This document shows, piece by piece, positions 42,998-53,400 of a stretch of DNA of 64,000 bases. The DNA lies in contig NZ_CP009281.1 in NCBI RefSeq assembly GCF_000758585.1, forward strand, positions 6,200,001 through 6,264,000, written 5' to 3'. Both the position numbers and the translations under genes were made by a program. The notes under the pieces were generated by a model. That model saw only the letters and a program-made list of their open reading frames with translations, did no database searches and was not told where the DNA came from. Source of the stretch: Paenibacillus sp. FSL R5-0345. Its GTDB lineage: Bacteria > Bacillota > Bacilli > Paenibacillales > Paenibacillaceae. Within the stretch, counting starts at the first letter, position 1; every line of letters starts with the position of its first letter.

Positions 42998-44600
42998 CGC
43001 TATTCACCTCCTCTTGGCTTGCATCCGTTCCATTGACCTGTTGATTATTAGGTAATAAGTTTACTTTATAAATCGCTGTATACATATTTAAAGAATTTGT
43101 TCCAGCATTCTGACCGGCCGTTCCTTCAGTCAGCTTCGAAATTGAGGCGTCCACTGTAAAAGACATTTGGCGAAGTTGTCTTAAATAATTAGAAGCATCC
43201 ACCATAGCTGGTACGTTTACAGTCAGGTCAATAGCAGTGCGGTAGGTGTAGTTAATATCAAGGATAACAGCACCCGGTGGCAACCCTTCAACTAATTCAT
43301 CCAGAATAGGAACAGCAATTACCTTACTATTCTGAATCTTCTCGATAGCTACCTTCCGATCTAACTGCCCAGGTCCGCTGTTCTTAAGTTTACCAAGCTC
43401 TACCTGTAGCATTAAACTGCGATCCTGCAAGCCCTGTAGCTCCTCTTTACCATTAGAGATTTGACCCTTATTAGCTGAAAAATAAATCCCTGTCCCAATC
43501 GTTCCCACCAGCCAGATCGCCACAAGACCCATGGTCACATAGGGGAATAATAACGTCTCTCGGTCTTCTCTCGGCAGTAAATCAATCGTATCCACGCTGA
43601 TGATGTTTTTTAGAGCCGTTCCTGCGGCTACTCGATAATCATTTAGCTCGAGATCAGATACAGCATTTTTCCCCATCTGATCTAGGCTTATCGGTGTAAT
43701 GTCGAGTTCTGCCAGCGACTGCTGAAGCTCTAGGTCTAGCTGTTTACGAATGGAGGGGGTACCTGTTATGACTAGGTTTTTGATACGTGTTGAACCATCG
43801 TGTAGGCTGTACTGGTAGAAGCTAAGCATCCGCGAGATTTCCGCAGTGATCTCCACCATTTGCTCCGGTGATAATTGCTCTTCTACAGCTACTGCTGTTT
43901 CTGCCAAGACCTCACTGTCTGCCATGAATTCCATTGCCGTCGCCGCAACGTTTCTTCCCTTATGCAGATCAAGCAAGTTAATCGTACGAATGAATACCGG
44001 ATTCCCGTTTCTGAACATATAAATGTCCATGACCGAAGGCTCTAGATTAATGAGCATCGTTTCCGCAAAGCTTTCCCCATGTCCAGTTGCTATACTTCGC
44101 GCCAGGGCCGTTGCCGAAATTTCAACACTGCTTATTCGGAGACCTGCACGCTCCAGAATGTCTACATAATCCTGTATCGATTTCCGCGGAGCAGCAAATA
44201 CGAGCAAATGACTATGTTCCTCATCCACTTCGAGCGTCACGTAGTCGTAAACAGGATTTTCAAATGGCAAATGCAGCCCCGTCTCCACTTCGAGCTTTAC
44301 GAGCTGCTCTACCTGTTTGTCGTTGGTACTTGGGATGCTCATTTTGCGGATGATGATCTGCGAAGGTGGAATAGACAAGGAAACCTTACTGCCCCTTAAC
44401 CCTTCCTTCTTCACCCACTGTCTGACCCGATCATACAGCGCCTCACTATCCGCCACCTGATTCTCAATGATCATGCCTGGAAGGAGCGGAAGATACCGTT
44501 TTTTGCGGACTTCCCATGACTGTTTATTCTTAAAACTAATATAACGAATACCGGTAGCCTCAATTGAAATCCCGGCCACTTTAGGGCCTAATCCAAGCAT
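42981..44600 (-). CDS. Natural PilM-PilN fusion protein
   Basis: Residues 1 to about 335 are an actin-like PilM domain (VAGISIEATGIRYISF at the start, VSLSIPPSQIIIRKM, and KQVEQLVKLEVETGLHLPF). Then comes ISVDTIDLLPREDRE, the typical PilN N-terminal motif that docks into PilM, a TM helix (about 354-378), a coiled coil and a PilN-type periplasmic domain to 539. In most species these are two genes, pilM and pilN. The reading frame is continuous with no sign of an error. The fusion would fix PilM to the membrane at 1:1 stoichiometry with PilN. Confidence 0.9.
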   Translation of the reverse strand: MLGLGPKVAGISIEATGIRYISFKNKQSWEVRKKRYLPLLPGMIIENQVADSEALYDRVRQWVKKEGLRGSKVSLSIPPSQIIIRKMSIPSTNDKQVEQLVKLEVETGLHLPFENPVYDYVTLEVDEEHSHLLVFAAPRKSIQDYVDILERAGLRISSVEISATALARSIATGHGESFAETMLINLEPSVMDIYMFRNGNPVFIRTINLLDLHKGRNVAATAMEFMADSEVLAETAVAVEEQLSPEQMVEITAEISRMLSFYQYSLHDGSTRIKNLVITGTPSIRKQLDLELQQSLAELDITPISLDQMGKNAVSDLELNDYRVAAGTALKNIISVDTIDLLPREDRETLLFPYVTMGLVAIWLVGTIGTGIYFSANKGQISNGKEELQGLQDRSLMLQVELGKLKNSGPGQLDRKVAIEKIQNSKVIAVPILDELVEGLPPGAVILDINYTYRTAIDLTVNVPAMVDASNYLRQLRQMSFTVDASISKLTEGTAGQNAGTNSLNMYTAIYKVNLLPNNQQVNGTDASQEEVNSDGTVQ

Positions 44601-44615
44601 ATGATCGGTTTCCTC

Positions 44616-45365
44616 CTATCCGATGAGCGAGAGATACGCGCCAATGATGTGTGAACCATACCCGAAACTAATTAATGCACCTATTGCTAACCATGGACCA
44701 AAAGGAACCGGTTGTTTGCGTTTGATGATACCAAGCAGCATTAGCAGTCCTCCGACCACACTTCCAAGCAGACAGGCCAGCAGAAAGGCCAAAATAACAT
44801 TCGGAAATCCGATGACCAAGCCCAGTAGCGCAAATAACTTCACATCCCCGGCCCCCATCCCGCCTAACAACACAAAGGGAATTAGGATACCTCCTCCAAG
44901 GACAGCTCCTAACAAGTGATACCATAACGGCCCCTCCGGAAAGAACAATACAAGAATGAGCAGCAGCGGCAAAAAGAACAGCAACACCTTGTTCGGAATC
45001 AGCATGTACTTCAAGTCAGAAACTGTCACAATAACCGTCAGACTCACAAGCACAAATCCGACGACTCCCTTACCTGTCAGCCCAAACTGCAAGTACACCC
45101 ATAGAAAAAGCAAACCCGTTACAGCTTCTCCTAGTGGATATAAAGGCGACACCCTTGTGCCGCAATAACGACACTTGCCTCCTGACAGCAGGTAGCTTAT
45201 CACCGGAAACAAATCCCGCGCCTTTAGCCGAGTATTGCAGTTCGGGCAATGTGACGGTGGATTGAGCAAGGATTCCTTAGCTGGCACACGCAGTGCCACT
45301 ACGTTATAGAAGGAGCCCAGAATCAGACCCAGTAATGTGATGTAACTTGCGATGAATATTGTCAT
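44616..45365 (-). CDS. pilD: Prepilin peptidase (A24), bifunctional with N-methylase domain
   Basis: It cleaves and N-methylates prepilins at the membrane. The N-terminal methylase domain has two Cys pairs (CPNC near 40 and CRYC near 65). The catalytic Asp residues are in TVSDLKYMLIPN near 118 and GMGAGDVKLFALLG near 170, the GxGDxK motif of TFPP peptidases. There are about seven TM helices. The length of 249 fits PilD/ComC. It lies downstream of the major pilin after an intrinsic terminator and is followed 15 bases later by the PilM-PilN fusion. Confidence 0.95.
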   Translation of the reverse strand: MTIFIASYITLLGLILGSFYNVVALRVPAKESLLNPPSHCPNCNTRLKARDLFPVISYLLSGGKCRYCGTRVSPLYPLGEAVTGLLFLWVYLQFGLTGKGVVGFVLVSLTVIVTVSDLKYMLIPNKVLLFFLPLLLILVLFFPEGPLWYHLLGAVLGGGILIPFVLLGGMGAGDVKLFALLGLVIGFPNVILAFLLACLLGSVVGGLLMLLGIIKRKQPVPFGPWLAIGALISFGYGSHIIGAYLSLIG

Positions 45366-45392
45366 GGATGTCCTCTGTTGGCTTTCTGGATT

Positions 45393-45423
45393 TTAAAAAA
45401 GGAATCGGGAAGTCCGATTCCTT
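45393..45423 (-). terminator. Terminator between the pilin gene and pilD
   Basis: A perfect 10-base stem (AAGGAATCGG, 45399-45408, with 45414-45423) with a 5-base loop is followed by TTTTTT on the minus strand. It lies 30 bases after the pilin stop and inside the pil gene run. Confidence 0.85.
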
Positions 45424-45453
45424 AGGAGTTTAAGTATAAGTTTTGTAGTACTA

Positions 45454-45933
45454 TTACTTTGTCTTTGATTTCAATACCTGTTCCGCTGAAAATTTACCTT
45501 CAGTTGTACTTCCTGCCGTAACATCTGACGATCCTTTAGGTTTCGGTGCAATCACTATATAATCCAGTTGACCCTTATCCGTATAGTAAACTGTTCCTGA
45601 TGTGATTGTAGCTTTAGTACTTGGAAGGCTCAATTTATTATCTAAATAACCTGCAGTTTGCATATCTGCTATAGTTACATTTACTGCAGATGTAGAATTA
45701 CTGAATTGACCATCTTTTACACCAACGATATATAATCTTGAAGCATCATAGATTTGACGAGCAGTAGCAATGTCCGAATCCTCTTTAGCATCAGAGATTA
45801 TGTTTCCAATCAAAGGTATAGCAATAACCGCAATAATCCCCAAAATAACGATAACCGCCAGCAACTCGATCAGCGTGAACCCCTTTTGATTTTCCTCTTT
45901 GCTCAATCTTCTCTTAATGGCTTGTGCTAACAT
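45454..45933 (-). CDS. Major type IV pilin precursor
   Basis: The class III leader of 18 residues ends in KG, with cleavage before Phe19. The mature N-terminus FTLIELLAVIVILGIIAVIAIP has the conserved Glu5 (Glu23 of the precursor) and a hydrophobic assembly helix. The mature protein is about 141 residues with no cysteine pair, so it lacks the disulphide of Gram-negative pilins. It is preceded by GAGGGGG. Its position between pilC and a strong terminator would let it be made in excess over the machinery genes. A GspG/ComGC-like pseudopilin is the alternative, but the context favours pili. Confidence 0.93.
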   Translation of the reverse strand: MLAQAIKRRLSKEENQKGFTLIELLAVIVILGIIAVIAIPLIGNIISDAKEDSDIATARQIYDASRLYIVGVKDGQFSNSTSAVNVTIADMQTAGYLDNKLSLPSTKATITSGTVYYTDKGQLDYIVIAPKPKGSSDVTAGSTTEGKFSAEQVLKSKTK

Positions 45934-46101
45934 TTTATTTCCCCCTCTAAGTGGTGTGTGATGGTACAGCTTATATCTTTTATTTCCGTGAATCCCGCTA
46001 CAATGCTCGTACTTCTTTGTCTAGCGCTAGCAAAAGATCTGCGACCCTGCCCCGATCCCTTGGGCGTTACCCCTCTCAATATTTACAAGGAACCGCAAGG
46101 T

Positions 46102-47307
46102 TCACATATTGCCATACAAACTGAACATCGGCAGCATAATAGCGGCCACAATCACACCTACAACACCTGCTAGAAAAGCAATCAGCAATGGTTCAAGCAG
46201 TGACTTCAGACGATCAACAGTATTTTCTACGTCCATCTCATAGAAATCAGCTACCTTAGACAACATCGTATCGAGCGCCCCCGTCTCTTCACCAATCGCA
46301 ATCATCTGTGTTACTAGCGGCGGGAAGACCCATGCTTTTTTCAACGGTTCAGATAGTGGATTTCCTTGTCTCAGCGAATCACCTGCACTTCGGATAAATC
46401 CCCCAATGACCTTATTTCCTGCTACCTCTTCTACAATCACCAAGGATTGCAGAATCGGAACTGAGCTGGCATATAGAGATGAAAAAGTACGCGTAAACTG
46501 AGCAATCGAGCCTTTTTGATTTAGCTTGCCAAACACCGGAACCTTCAGCTTGGCATAATCGAGTGCGTAGGCACCCTTTTCTGTTCGTTTTGTAATCTGA
46601 AAAGCTATCACTATGAGAAGAACTCCGAGTATCCAGAAATACCATTGACCTTGAATGCTTTTACTAAGTGCCAATACCATCTTTGTAATCGCCGGAAGCT
46701 CTGCATTCATCGATTCGAACATTGTTACAAATTGCGGAACTATCGCCCAGAGAAGATATACAACCGCTCCAATCGCCATAACCCCGACGGTAATCGGGTA
46801 AGTGAGCGCAGATTTGATTTTCTCCGTTGTGGAATGCTGCTTCTCAAAAAACATCGCCAGTCTGTCGAGCGTCCCCTCAATATCACCGGATTCCTCTCCG
46901 GCACGGATCATGCTGACGAATAGCTGTGGGAAGATTTTTTTATGATCCTGAACGGCTTGTGAGAACGAGATTCCGCGCATCAGGCTTGAATTTACTTCCA
47001 CAAGTGCTTTGCGTAGAGGCTTACTCTCAGTCTGCTCCGCCAAAATACGCGTTGCATCCACAATTGACACCCCAGCACGCATTAACGTGGCAAACTGCCT
47101 GCAATAAATGATGAAATGAAGTGGTTTGACCGGATTACCGATATAAATATCCATCGATAGAATCGTTGTTTTGCGTTCGATCAGCGAGAATACTGTAAGG
47201 CCACGCTTTCGTAGTTCCTCCATGGCCGTAGGCTTATCTGTTGCGGTCAGCTTTCCTTTAATGGACTTGCCTGCGGATGTCTTTACTTGATATTCAAAAA
47301 GAGGCAT
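46102..47307 (-). CDS. pilC: Type IV pilus inner-membrane platform protein PilC
   Basis: The polytopic GspF-family protein has two homologous F domains (about 70-195 and 273-395), each followed by TM helices. Typical motifs are FEYQVKTSAGKSIKGKLTA at the start, GEESGDIEGTLDRLA and GEETGALDTMLSKVADFYE. It anchors PilB and PilT motors at the membrane. The 401-residue length is normal. Its ATG shares a base with the pilT stop (TGATG), so translation is coupled. Confidence 0.96.
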   Translation of the reverse strand: MPLFEYQVKTSAGKSIKGKLTATDKPTAMEELRKRGLTVFSLIERKTTILSMDIYIGNPVKPLHFIIYCRQFATLMRAGVSIVDATRILAEQTESKPLRKALVEVNSSLMRGISFSQAVQDHKKIFPQLFVSMIRAGEESGDIEGTLDRLAMFFEKQHSTTEKIKSALTYPITVGVMAIGAVVYLLWAIVPQFVTMFESMNAELPAITKMVLALSKSIQGQWYFWILGVLLIVIAFQITKRTEKGAYALDYAKLKVPVFGKLNQKGSIAQFTRTFSSLYASSVPILQSLVIVEEVAGNKVIGGFIRSAGDSLRQGNPLSEPLKKAWVFPPLVTQMIAIGEETGALDTMLSKVADFYEMDVENTVDRLKSLLEPLLIAFLAGVVGVIVAAIMLPMFSLYGNM

Positions 47308-48356
47308 CAGCTACTCACCTCCGCCATAAACGACTTAGCTGCTACTGGTTCAATGAACCCCTGGGATAAATAGTCGCGGATACTCATATCCAACGTATGC
47401 ATACCTTGCGAGCGTCCGGTTTGCATCACATTTTTAATCTGATGTGTCTTTTCGGTACGAATGAGGTTAGCTACTGCAGGTGTATTCACTAAGATCTCTG
47501 TTGCACATATCCGCCCGCGTCCCCCTGCCCTTGGAAACAACCGCTGACTGATAACTGCCAGTAATACTGAGGCTAGCTGTGAACGAATTTGTCCCTGCTG
47601 ATGACCCGGAAAAGCATCAATAATTCGATCAATTGTCTGTGGTGCGTCTGTTGTATGTAAGGTTGCCATCACAAGATGACCTGTTTCCGCGGCAGTAACT
47701 GCTGCTGTAATGGTCTCCAGATCCCGCATCTCTCCAACGAGAATAACGTCCGGATCCTGACGTAACGCGGCACGTAGTCCGCTCGCAAAGCTAGCTGTGT
47801 CGCTGCCCACTTCACGTTGATCCACTAGACAGGTTCCATGACTATGCAGAAATTCTATAGGATCTTCAAGTGTCACAATATGCTTACTTTCGGACTTGTT
47901 AATGTAATTCAGCATAGCTGCTAACGTAGAGGATTTACCGCTGCCTGTAGGTCCTGTAACCAAAATTAGACCTTGTGGCTTAAGTGACAAAGTGGTCAAA
48001 ATCTGCGGCATCGATAGCTGTTCTAGACTCGGGATCTCTGCCGGAATCGCCCGGGCAGCGATACTAATCTCACCCCGTTGACGATAAACATTCACCCGAA
48101 ATCTTACACCGCCATCCAGCGGATAAGAAAAATCCACCTCACCTGCATTCCGAAACACTTCGTTACGTTCACTGCCAAGCAGCGCTTCTGCCATTTCTGC
48201 AGCTTCATCAGCTGTTACTGGTGTTCCCTCAAGTGGGTGAAGCGTTCCATCCATACGTATCACCGGAGGCGAGCCTACAGAGATATGTAAGTCGGAAGCT
48301 TTGGAGGAGTAAGCCGTCTGCAAAAGCTGTCTAATATCCCGCGTATACGTTGGCAT
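47307..48356 (-). CDS. pilT: Twitching-motility retraction ATPase PilT
   Basis: This hexameric motor depolymerises pili. The 349-residue protein has N-terminal SDLHISVGSPPVIRMDG, Walker A TGPTGSGKSSTLAAM near 127, the Asp box VTLEDPIEFLH near 152, Walker B PDVILVGEMRDLETI near 190 and the His box ATLHTTDAPQTIDRIID near 220. The presence of PilT implies retractile pili and possibly twitching or DNA uptake. It is translationally coupled to pilC and follows pilB by 43 bases. Confidence 0.96.
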   Translation of the reverse strand: MPTYTRDIRQLLQTAYSSKASDLHISVGSPPVIRMDGTLHPLEGTPVTADEAAEMAEALLGSERNEVFRNAGEVDFSYPLDGGVRFRVNVYRQRGEISIAARAIPAEIPSLEQLSMPQILTTLSLKPQGLILVTGPTGSGKSSTLAAMLNYINKSESKHIVTLEDPIEFLHSHGTCLVDQREVGSDTASFASGLRAALRQDPDVILVGEMRDLETITAAVTAAETGHLVMATLHTTDAPQTIDRIIDAFPGHQQGQIRSQLASVLLAVISQRLFPRAGGRGRICATEILVNTPAVANLIRTEKTHQIKNVMQTGRSQGMHTLDMSIRDYLSQGFIEPVAAKSFMAEVSS

Positions 48357-48399
48357 CCGCTGCTCCCCCTAGATTAAAATGCAATACACCTTATATATC

Positions 48400-50064
48400 C
48401 TAATGTGAGACCGTCTCGCGCATGACCTCTTGAAGCGTTGTAATTCCCTGACTAACTTTGAGTAGTCCATCATCCATCAGTTGAACAAGTCCACGCGCTT
48501 TACCTGCGACACGCAGTTCTTCTACCGAAGCAGTGTTCGTAATAAGCTGCCGCAAATGATCGTCAATGCTGAGTACCTCATGAATCGCTATTCGGCCTCG
48601 ATAACCAGAACTGCTACAGCTACCGCAGCCTCGGCCACGATGTAATTCATCTGCTGGCAACCCCAAGCTACGTAGCATAATCGCTTCCTGCTCAGACGGT
48701 TTGTAGGTTTCTTTGCAATCAGTACAGATTTTACGAACAAGCCGCTGAGCTACCACACCAATTAGTGAGGAGGCAATTAAATAAGGCTCTACTCCCATAT
48801 CTCGCAATCGAGAGACGGAGCTAATCGCATCGTTTGTATGTAAAGTAGACAACACTAGATGACCTGTTAATGAGGCGCGAACCGCAATTTCAGCAGTTTC
48901 CGCATCCCGTATCTCACCGACCATTACAATATTCGGATCTTGTCGGAGAATCGAACGTAGCCCAGCTGCAAAGGTTAGCCCAATAGCCGAGTTTACGTGC
49001 ACCTGGTTTACACCCTCAAGCTGGTATTCCACTGGATCTTCAACTGTGATAATATTTGCACTTTCTACATTGAGTTGATTCAGCGCTGAATATAAAGTCG
49101 TTGTTTTTCCACTACCTGTAGGTCCAGTGATTAGCAGAATTCCGTAAGGGCGAGCAATCATTTCCTTAAAAACTTCCGCATTCCCCTCACTGAATCCCAA
49201 AGCATCTACAGATTTGACACCTGTGCTTAAATCTAGCAACCGCAGTACAATCTTCTCCCCGTGCATCGTAGGTAATGAGGACACGCGAATATCTACCATT
49301 TTGAAATCAAACTGCATTTTGATTCGGCCATCTTGTGGCAAACGCCGTTCTGCGATATTCAGTCGGGCCATTATTTTCAGACGAGCAGTAATAAACCCCT
49401 GCATCTGCTTAGGAATAATCCGCTCCGTCCGTAAGGTTCCGTCAATCCGGTAGCGGATCGTTAGATTATTCTCACCTGGATCCATATGTATATCAGACGC
49501 CCGCAGAGCAACAGCCTGCTGAATCATCTGGTTGACCAAACGTACGATTGGAGAGTCCTCGTCTGTAATCTCCGTTTCTTCTATTTCTTCTTGTGTAGGG
49601 AGCTCTACTAGCATCTGATTCATAGAATCACGCATCCCATAATGACGCGCAATTGCCCGCTGTAACTCATCTCTAGTAGAAATAGCAGGTTCAATTCGGA
49701 ACCCTGTACTCATTCGCAAATCTTCTATCGCAAAATAATCCAGCGGATCGGCCATCGCAACCATCAGCTTACCTCCTTCTTTCAAGAAGGGAAGCACCTG
49801 ATAACGCTTAGCCATACTTTCAGGAATAATCTGCGTAATCGCAGGATCAATCTGGTATTTAAATAAACTGACATGCGGAATGCCGAGCTGGAATTCAAGC
49901 ACTTCAATCAACTGCTGCTCCGTGATATAGCCTTGAGAGATTAGCAGATCGCCAAGCTTACGCTTGCTTTTACGCTGTTCCGCAAGTGCTTCAAGCAGCT
50001 GTTCCTGCGAAATAATATTATTTTCTACCAGCAAATCTCCAAGTCTCTTTTTCGCGATGGCCAT
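48400..50064 (-). CDS. pilB: Pilus assembly ATPase PilB
   Basis: This is the extension motor. The N-terminal MshEN/GspE_N-type domain (1-150) has repeated GDLL segments that in some homologues bind c-di-GMP. The ATPase core has Walker A LLITGPTGSGKTTTLY near 308, Asp box TVEDPVEYQLEGVNQ near 340, Walker B PNIVMVGEIRDAETA near 372 and the His box STLHTNDA near 400. A zinc-binding tetracysteine motif follows (CTDC near 441 and CGSC near 475). The length of 554 is normal. It is the first gene of pilB-pilT-pilC-pilin-pilD-pilMN-pilO. Confidence 0.96.
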   Translation of the reverse strand: MAIAKKRLGDLLVENNIISQEQLLEALAEQRKSKRKLGDLLISQGYITEQQLIEVLEFQLGIPHVSLFKYQIDPAITQIIPESMAKRYQVLPFLKEGGKLMVAMADPLDYFAIEDLRMSTGFRIEPAISTRDELQRAIARHYGMRDSMNQMLVELPTQEEIEETEITDEDSPIVRLVNQMIQQAVALRASDIHMDPGENNLTIRYRIDGTLRTERIIPKQMQGFITARLKIMARLNIAERRLPQDGRIKMQFDFKMVDIRVSSLPTMHGEKIVLRLLDLSTGVKSVDALGFSEGNAEVFKEMIARPYGILLITGPTGSGKTTTLYSALNQLNVESANIITVEDPVEYQLEGVNQVHVNSAIGLTFAAGLRSILRQDPNIVMVGEIRDAETAEIAVRASLTGHLVLSTLHTNDAISSVSRLRDMGVEPYLIASSLIGVVAQRLVRKICTDCKETYKPSEQEAIMLRSLGLPADELHRGRGCGSCSSSGYRGRIAIHEVLSIDDHLRQLITNTASVEELRVAGKARGLVQLMDDGLLKVSQGITTLQEVMRETVSH

Positions 50065-50185
50065 GTCCGTTCAGCTCCATATGCCGTTATTGGTTATACC
50101 TTTATACCTACTAAATAATGGATAATGCTTGGAATAAACGGAGGATAAATTACCAGTTCTATTTTTGCAAAATATGAAAATGATT

Positions 50186-50219
50186 TTTTCCATAATTACG
50201 GATTCATCAATTTTGTCAA
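50186..50219 (-). promoter_or_regulatory. Candidate promoter of the pilB operon
   Basis: On the minus strand a perfect TTGACA (50214-50219) is followed after 17 bases by ATTATG. This is 130-150 bases upstream of pilB in the 369-base divergent spacer (50065-50433). I see no c-di-GMP riboswitch motif in the spacer. Confidence 0.35.
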
Positions 50220-50433
50220 ACTAGCGTATTTTTCAATATACTTGGGACTTTAGTAATAAATTTATAGGTATATTTCAATATATTTATGTTGTCTATCAAT
50301 GCTGAATGTCCTAGAATGTATATAACATAGATTGGATAATTTTACAACGAATCCAGCTGAAAAAGCTGTCGGAAACTAGCATACACAACATACAATTCGA
50401 CCATATATACCAATAGTTAACAATCAGGGAGAG

Positions 50434-53400
50434 ATGAACATGAAATTTGCCAGTAACAAAAGGATCTATCTTTTTACAGTAACGATCTTGCTTCTCCTTC
50501 TGCTTGTTCTGCCACTCAAAAATCACTTCACGAATGTCGAAGCCAGTTCAAATGATTATCAGATTCGTATGCTTGAGGTTACGGAGAATGGAGTTAGTGA
50601 GCTTGTGTCTCTAAAAACGGGAATATCTGGCCTTACCATTGATACGATGAGTATGAAGCGCTTTGTGGCGCTGCGGGATGATCTGGATGGAAGATATGAT
50701 GCGATTTATATCGGGAAGGGGACTTACAATCCTGTACAAGTGAGTAATCAGCAAACGGCCTCGGAGGAGAATAGAGCTAGAGCACTGGACACCAGAAGCA
50801 TGAAGAACGATATCACTAAGCTAAAGGCAGATCAAATTACGAAGGAATTTATTAATAAAGGATTATATGTTTTCTTTCATAGCCAACCCTTTAATGACAA
50901 AGATAAAAAACCACAAGCAGAACAAGGTATACTGTACAGCTCTTTTAACAGTTACCGTCTTTCCTCATCCAACCCAAAAGTTAAATTTGTGGATGATGCT
51001 GGACTCGCAAATATCTTTACCGATTTAAAAAGACAAAACTCTACGTACATAAATAATCTAAAGCAACGTCCCCGCCTTCAAATTACGAACAGAATTCCCA
51101 ACTATGACCCTAATGCAACTAACAGCAAAATCTATGTTCCTGGGGAGAAGCTTTCTTTTAATTTCAATATCACTAACGCACCTAATTTACAAAGCTCTCC
51201 GCTCTCAGTCAAACTATATATCGGTCTTGATAAGTCCATCAAAATGGGAGAAAAGCAGGTCGTTGCTGAAACAGAGCTTAATACATCCAGCGGAACTATC
51301 GAATACACTTTGCCAAAAACATACTCCGGCTTACTCTATTGGAAGCTAGAAATCAATGATTATCATAAATCGCAATTAAAGGATTTTGACAGCGGGGTAA
51401 TTCGTTATCGCGGAGAGAAGACCATTGTAAATATTCTTCAGGTTATGCCTGACACTCTAACAGAAAGCAGCCTCCTGAACACTAGTAATATGGATCCTCT
51501 GTTTTTGAATACAACCGATTATCAACTTAATATAGCGGTCAAAACTATGACCCAATTTAACACATATGTGAATGAAAAATATGCTGCAACAAAAAGTTAC
51601 GGATTAAACGGCACCTATGACATGCTCATCTTTGGTTTTGTCGACGAATACTATAAGAAATCCAACTTAAACACTAATGCAACCAACGCGATTACACAAT
51701 TCACTGGTACCTTCAAGCAAAGTGCCTTGTTCACTCACGATACCATCATTAATTTAGATGCAAATAAAAAGAACTGGATCAATAATTTCATGGGGATTAC
51801 CGGTCAGATGAATCCGGAGACCAACTTAGGCCATAATGCCATCAATCTTTCCACCAAGGTTAAGCCGGTGAATGACGGGCTCTTGATGCAATATCCTTTT
51901 TATTTAAGTAAGCGGGACGACAGCAACCAGCAAATCGATATCTCCACACCACAAATTGCACCAACACATAACCAGTACTTCACACTTAATCTGGAAGATC
52001 CCGAAGTAGTATCATGGTATAACATTCAAAGTGAAGCGTCAGGTACGAAGATAAAACCAAATGGTGAATATAATCAATACCAACGTGATACCGAGGATAG
52101 TTGGAATCAATATTACACATATTCCAAAGGCAATATTACCTACTCAGGTACAGGTCATTTTTTTGGAGTAAGTGATATTCCCGCCAATCTAAGAAATTTC
52201 CCAGTTTGGGAACAAAAATTGTTCGTTAATACTATGTATCGTGCTTTTATTGGTGCGAATCATGCTCCTGAGATTACGGTGCATACACCGACTAATGGCT
52301 CATCGGTTCCTTCTTATCAAAACACAATACTTGTCGACTATACAGTCACTGATCTGGACTTTAACGATCGTGATCTGACAACTGAAATTCGCTTTAAAAA
52401 TGGGAGCACGTATTTTACCGACATTGAAATGAGTAAAACGAGCATTAAATCAGGGCAAAGTATATATAGAACGGTTAAAAATCCGCTTCCAAATGGGGGC
52501 GCACTCGATATCGAAATTAACGCATGGGACCAAAATGGAGCTCTCTCAAGTAAAACTATCAGAGTAAATGTCCTGCCGTCGAACACCAATTTGAGTGTAA
52601 CACGCTCTCTCTCTCAGAATGTTGTGAATGGTAAAGTAGAAAAGGGAGAACCGGTCACTCTTAGTTATTCCATCACCCCAAAATCTGTACCTTTTGATAA
52701 AGTAGGCACGGTCAACCAGACCTCTAACACACAATTAATAACGGATATTGTATTTACCGAGAATCTTCCACCTAACCTGGAGATTTCAGGAGAGTTACCT
52801 GCCGGTACGATCGTCACGGGGAATACGGCAAGCGGGTATAGATTGACACGAAATCTAAGCAACATCACCTATTCATTAAAGACGGAGAATGGCAAACAGA
52901 TTTATAAACCTGATTCTGAGCAACCCATCACGTTCCAAATCACGGTTACTCCGACTCAGACCCAGACTTATACTTTAAATGATTCCAAGCTTACTTATGT
53001 TGATATTCATGCTGCATTGCCACCACTGGGAATTACAGGGGAATACAACGCATTTATACTTCAGACAACCTCACTTCGTGGAGGAACTATTAAGGGTCCA
53101 CTAGCTTCCGGGGGCACAGTCAACTTTAACAACGCTGGAATTACAGTAAATGAACAATTTAAAGGTAATGTTCCATATGGTATTGTCACGGGTGGAAATG
53201 TTTCTCTTCCTGAAGGTACGGTTTACGGAAACATAATGGTTAAAGGCGCCGTTACAGACCAACGACCTGGTTCTATCCAAAATGGTATTATTAAATACGG
53301 TGAACTTCTCAATTTCAACAAGCATGAGAGCTATCTCCTTGGACTCTCTGATGCGATTGCTAAACTGCCTTCCAATACTTCAACAACTCATGAATATGGA

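Noticed and set aside
45957..46050. Possible fifth copy of the structured repeat upstream of the pilin gene
   Set aside because: A GGAAATAAAAGATATAAG stretch on the minus strand resembles the R1-R3 middle part, but the CGTCC/GGACG hairpin is missing. The similarity is too short.
50065..50433. c-di-GMP riboswitch in the pilB/secreted-protein spacer
   Set aside because: I looked because such riboswitches control pili in clostridia, but found none of the conserved GEMM words; the stretch is AT-rich with only small hairpins.
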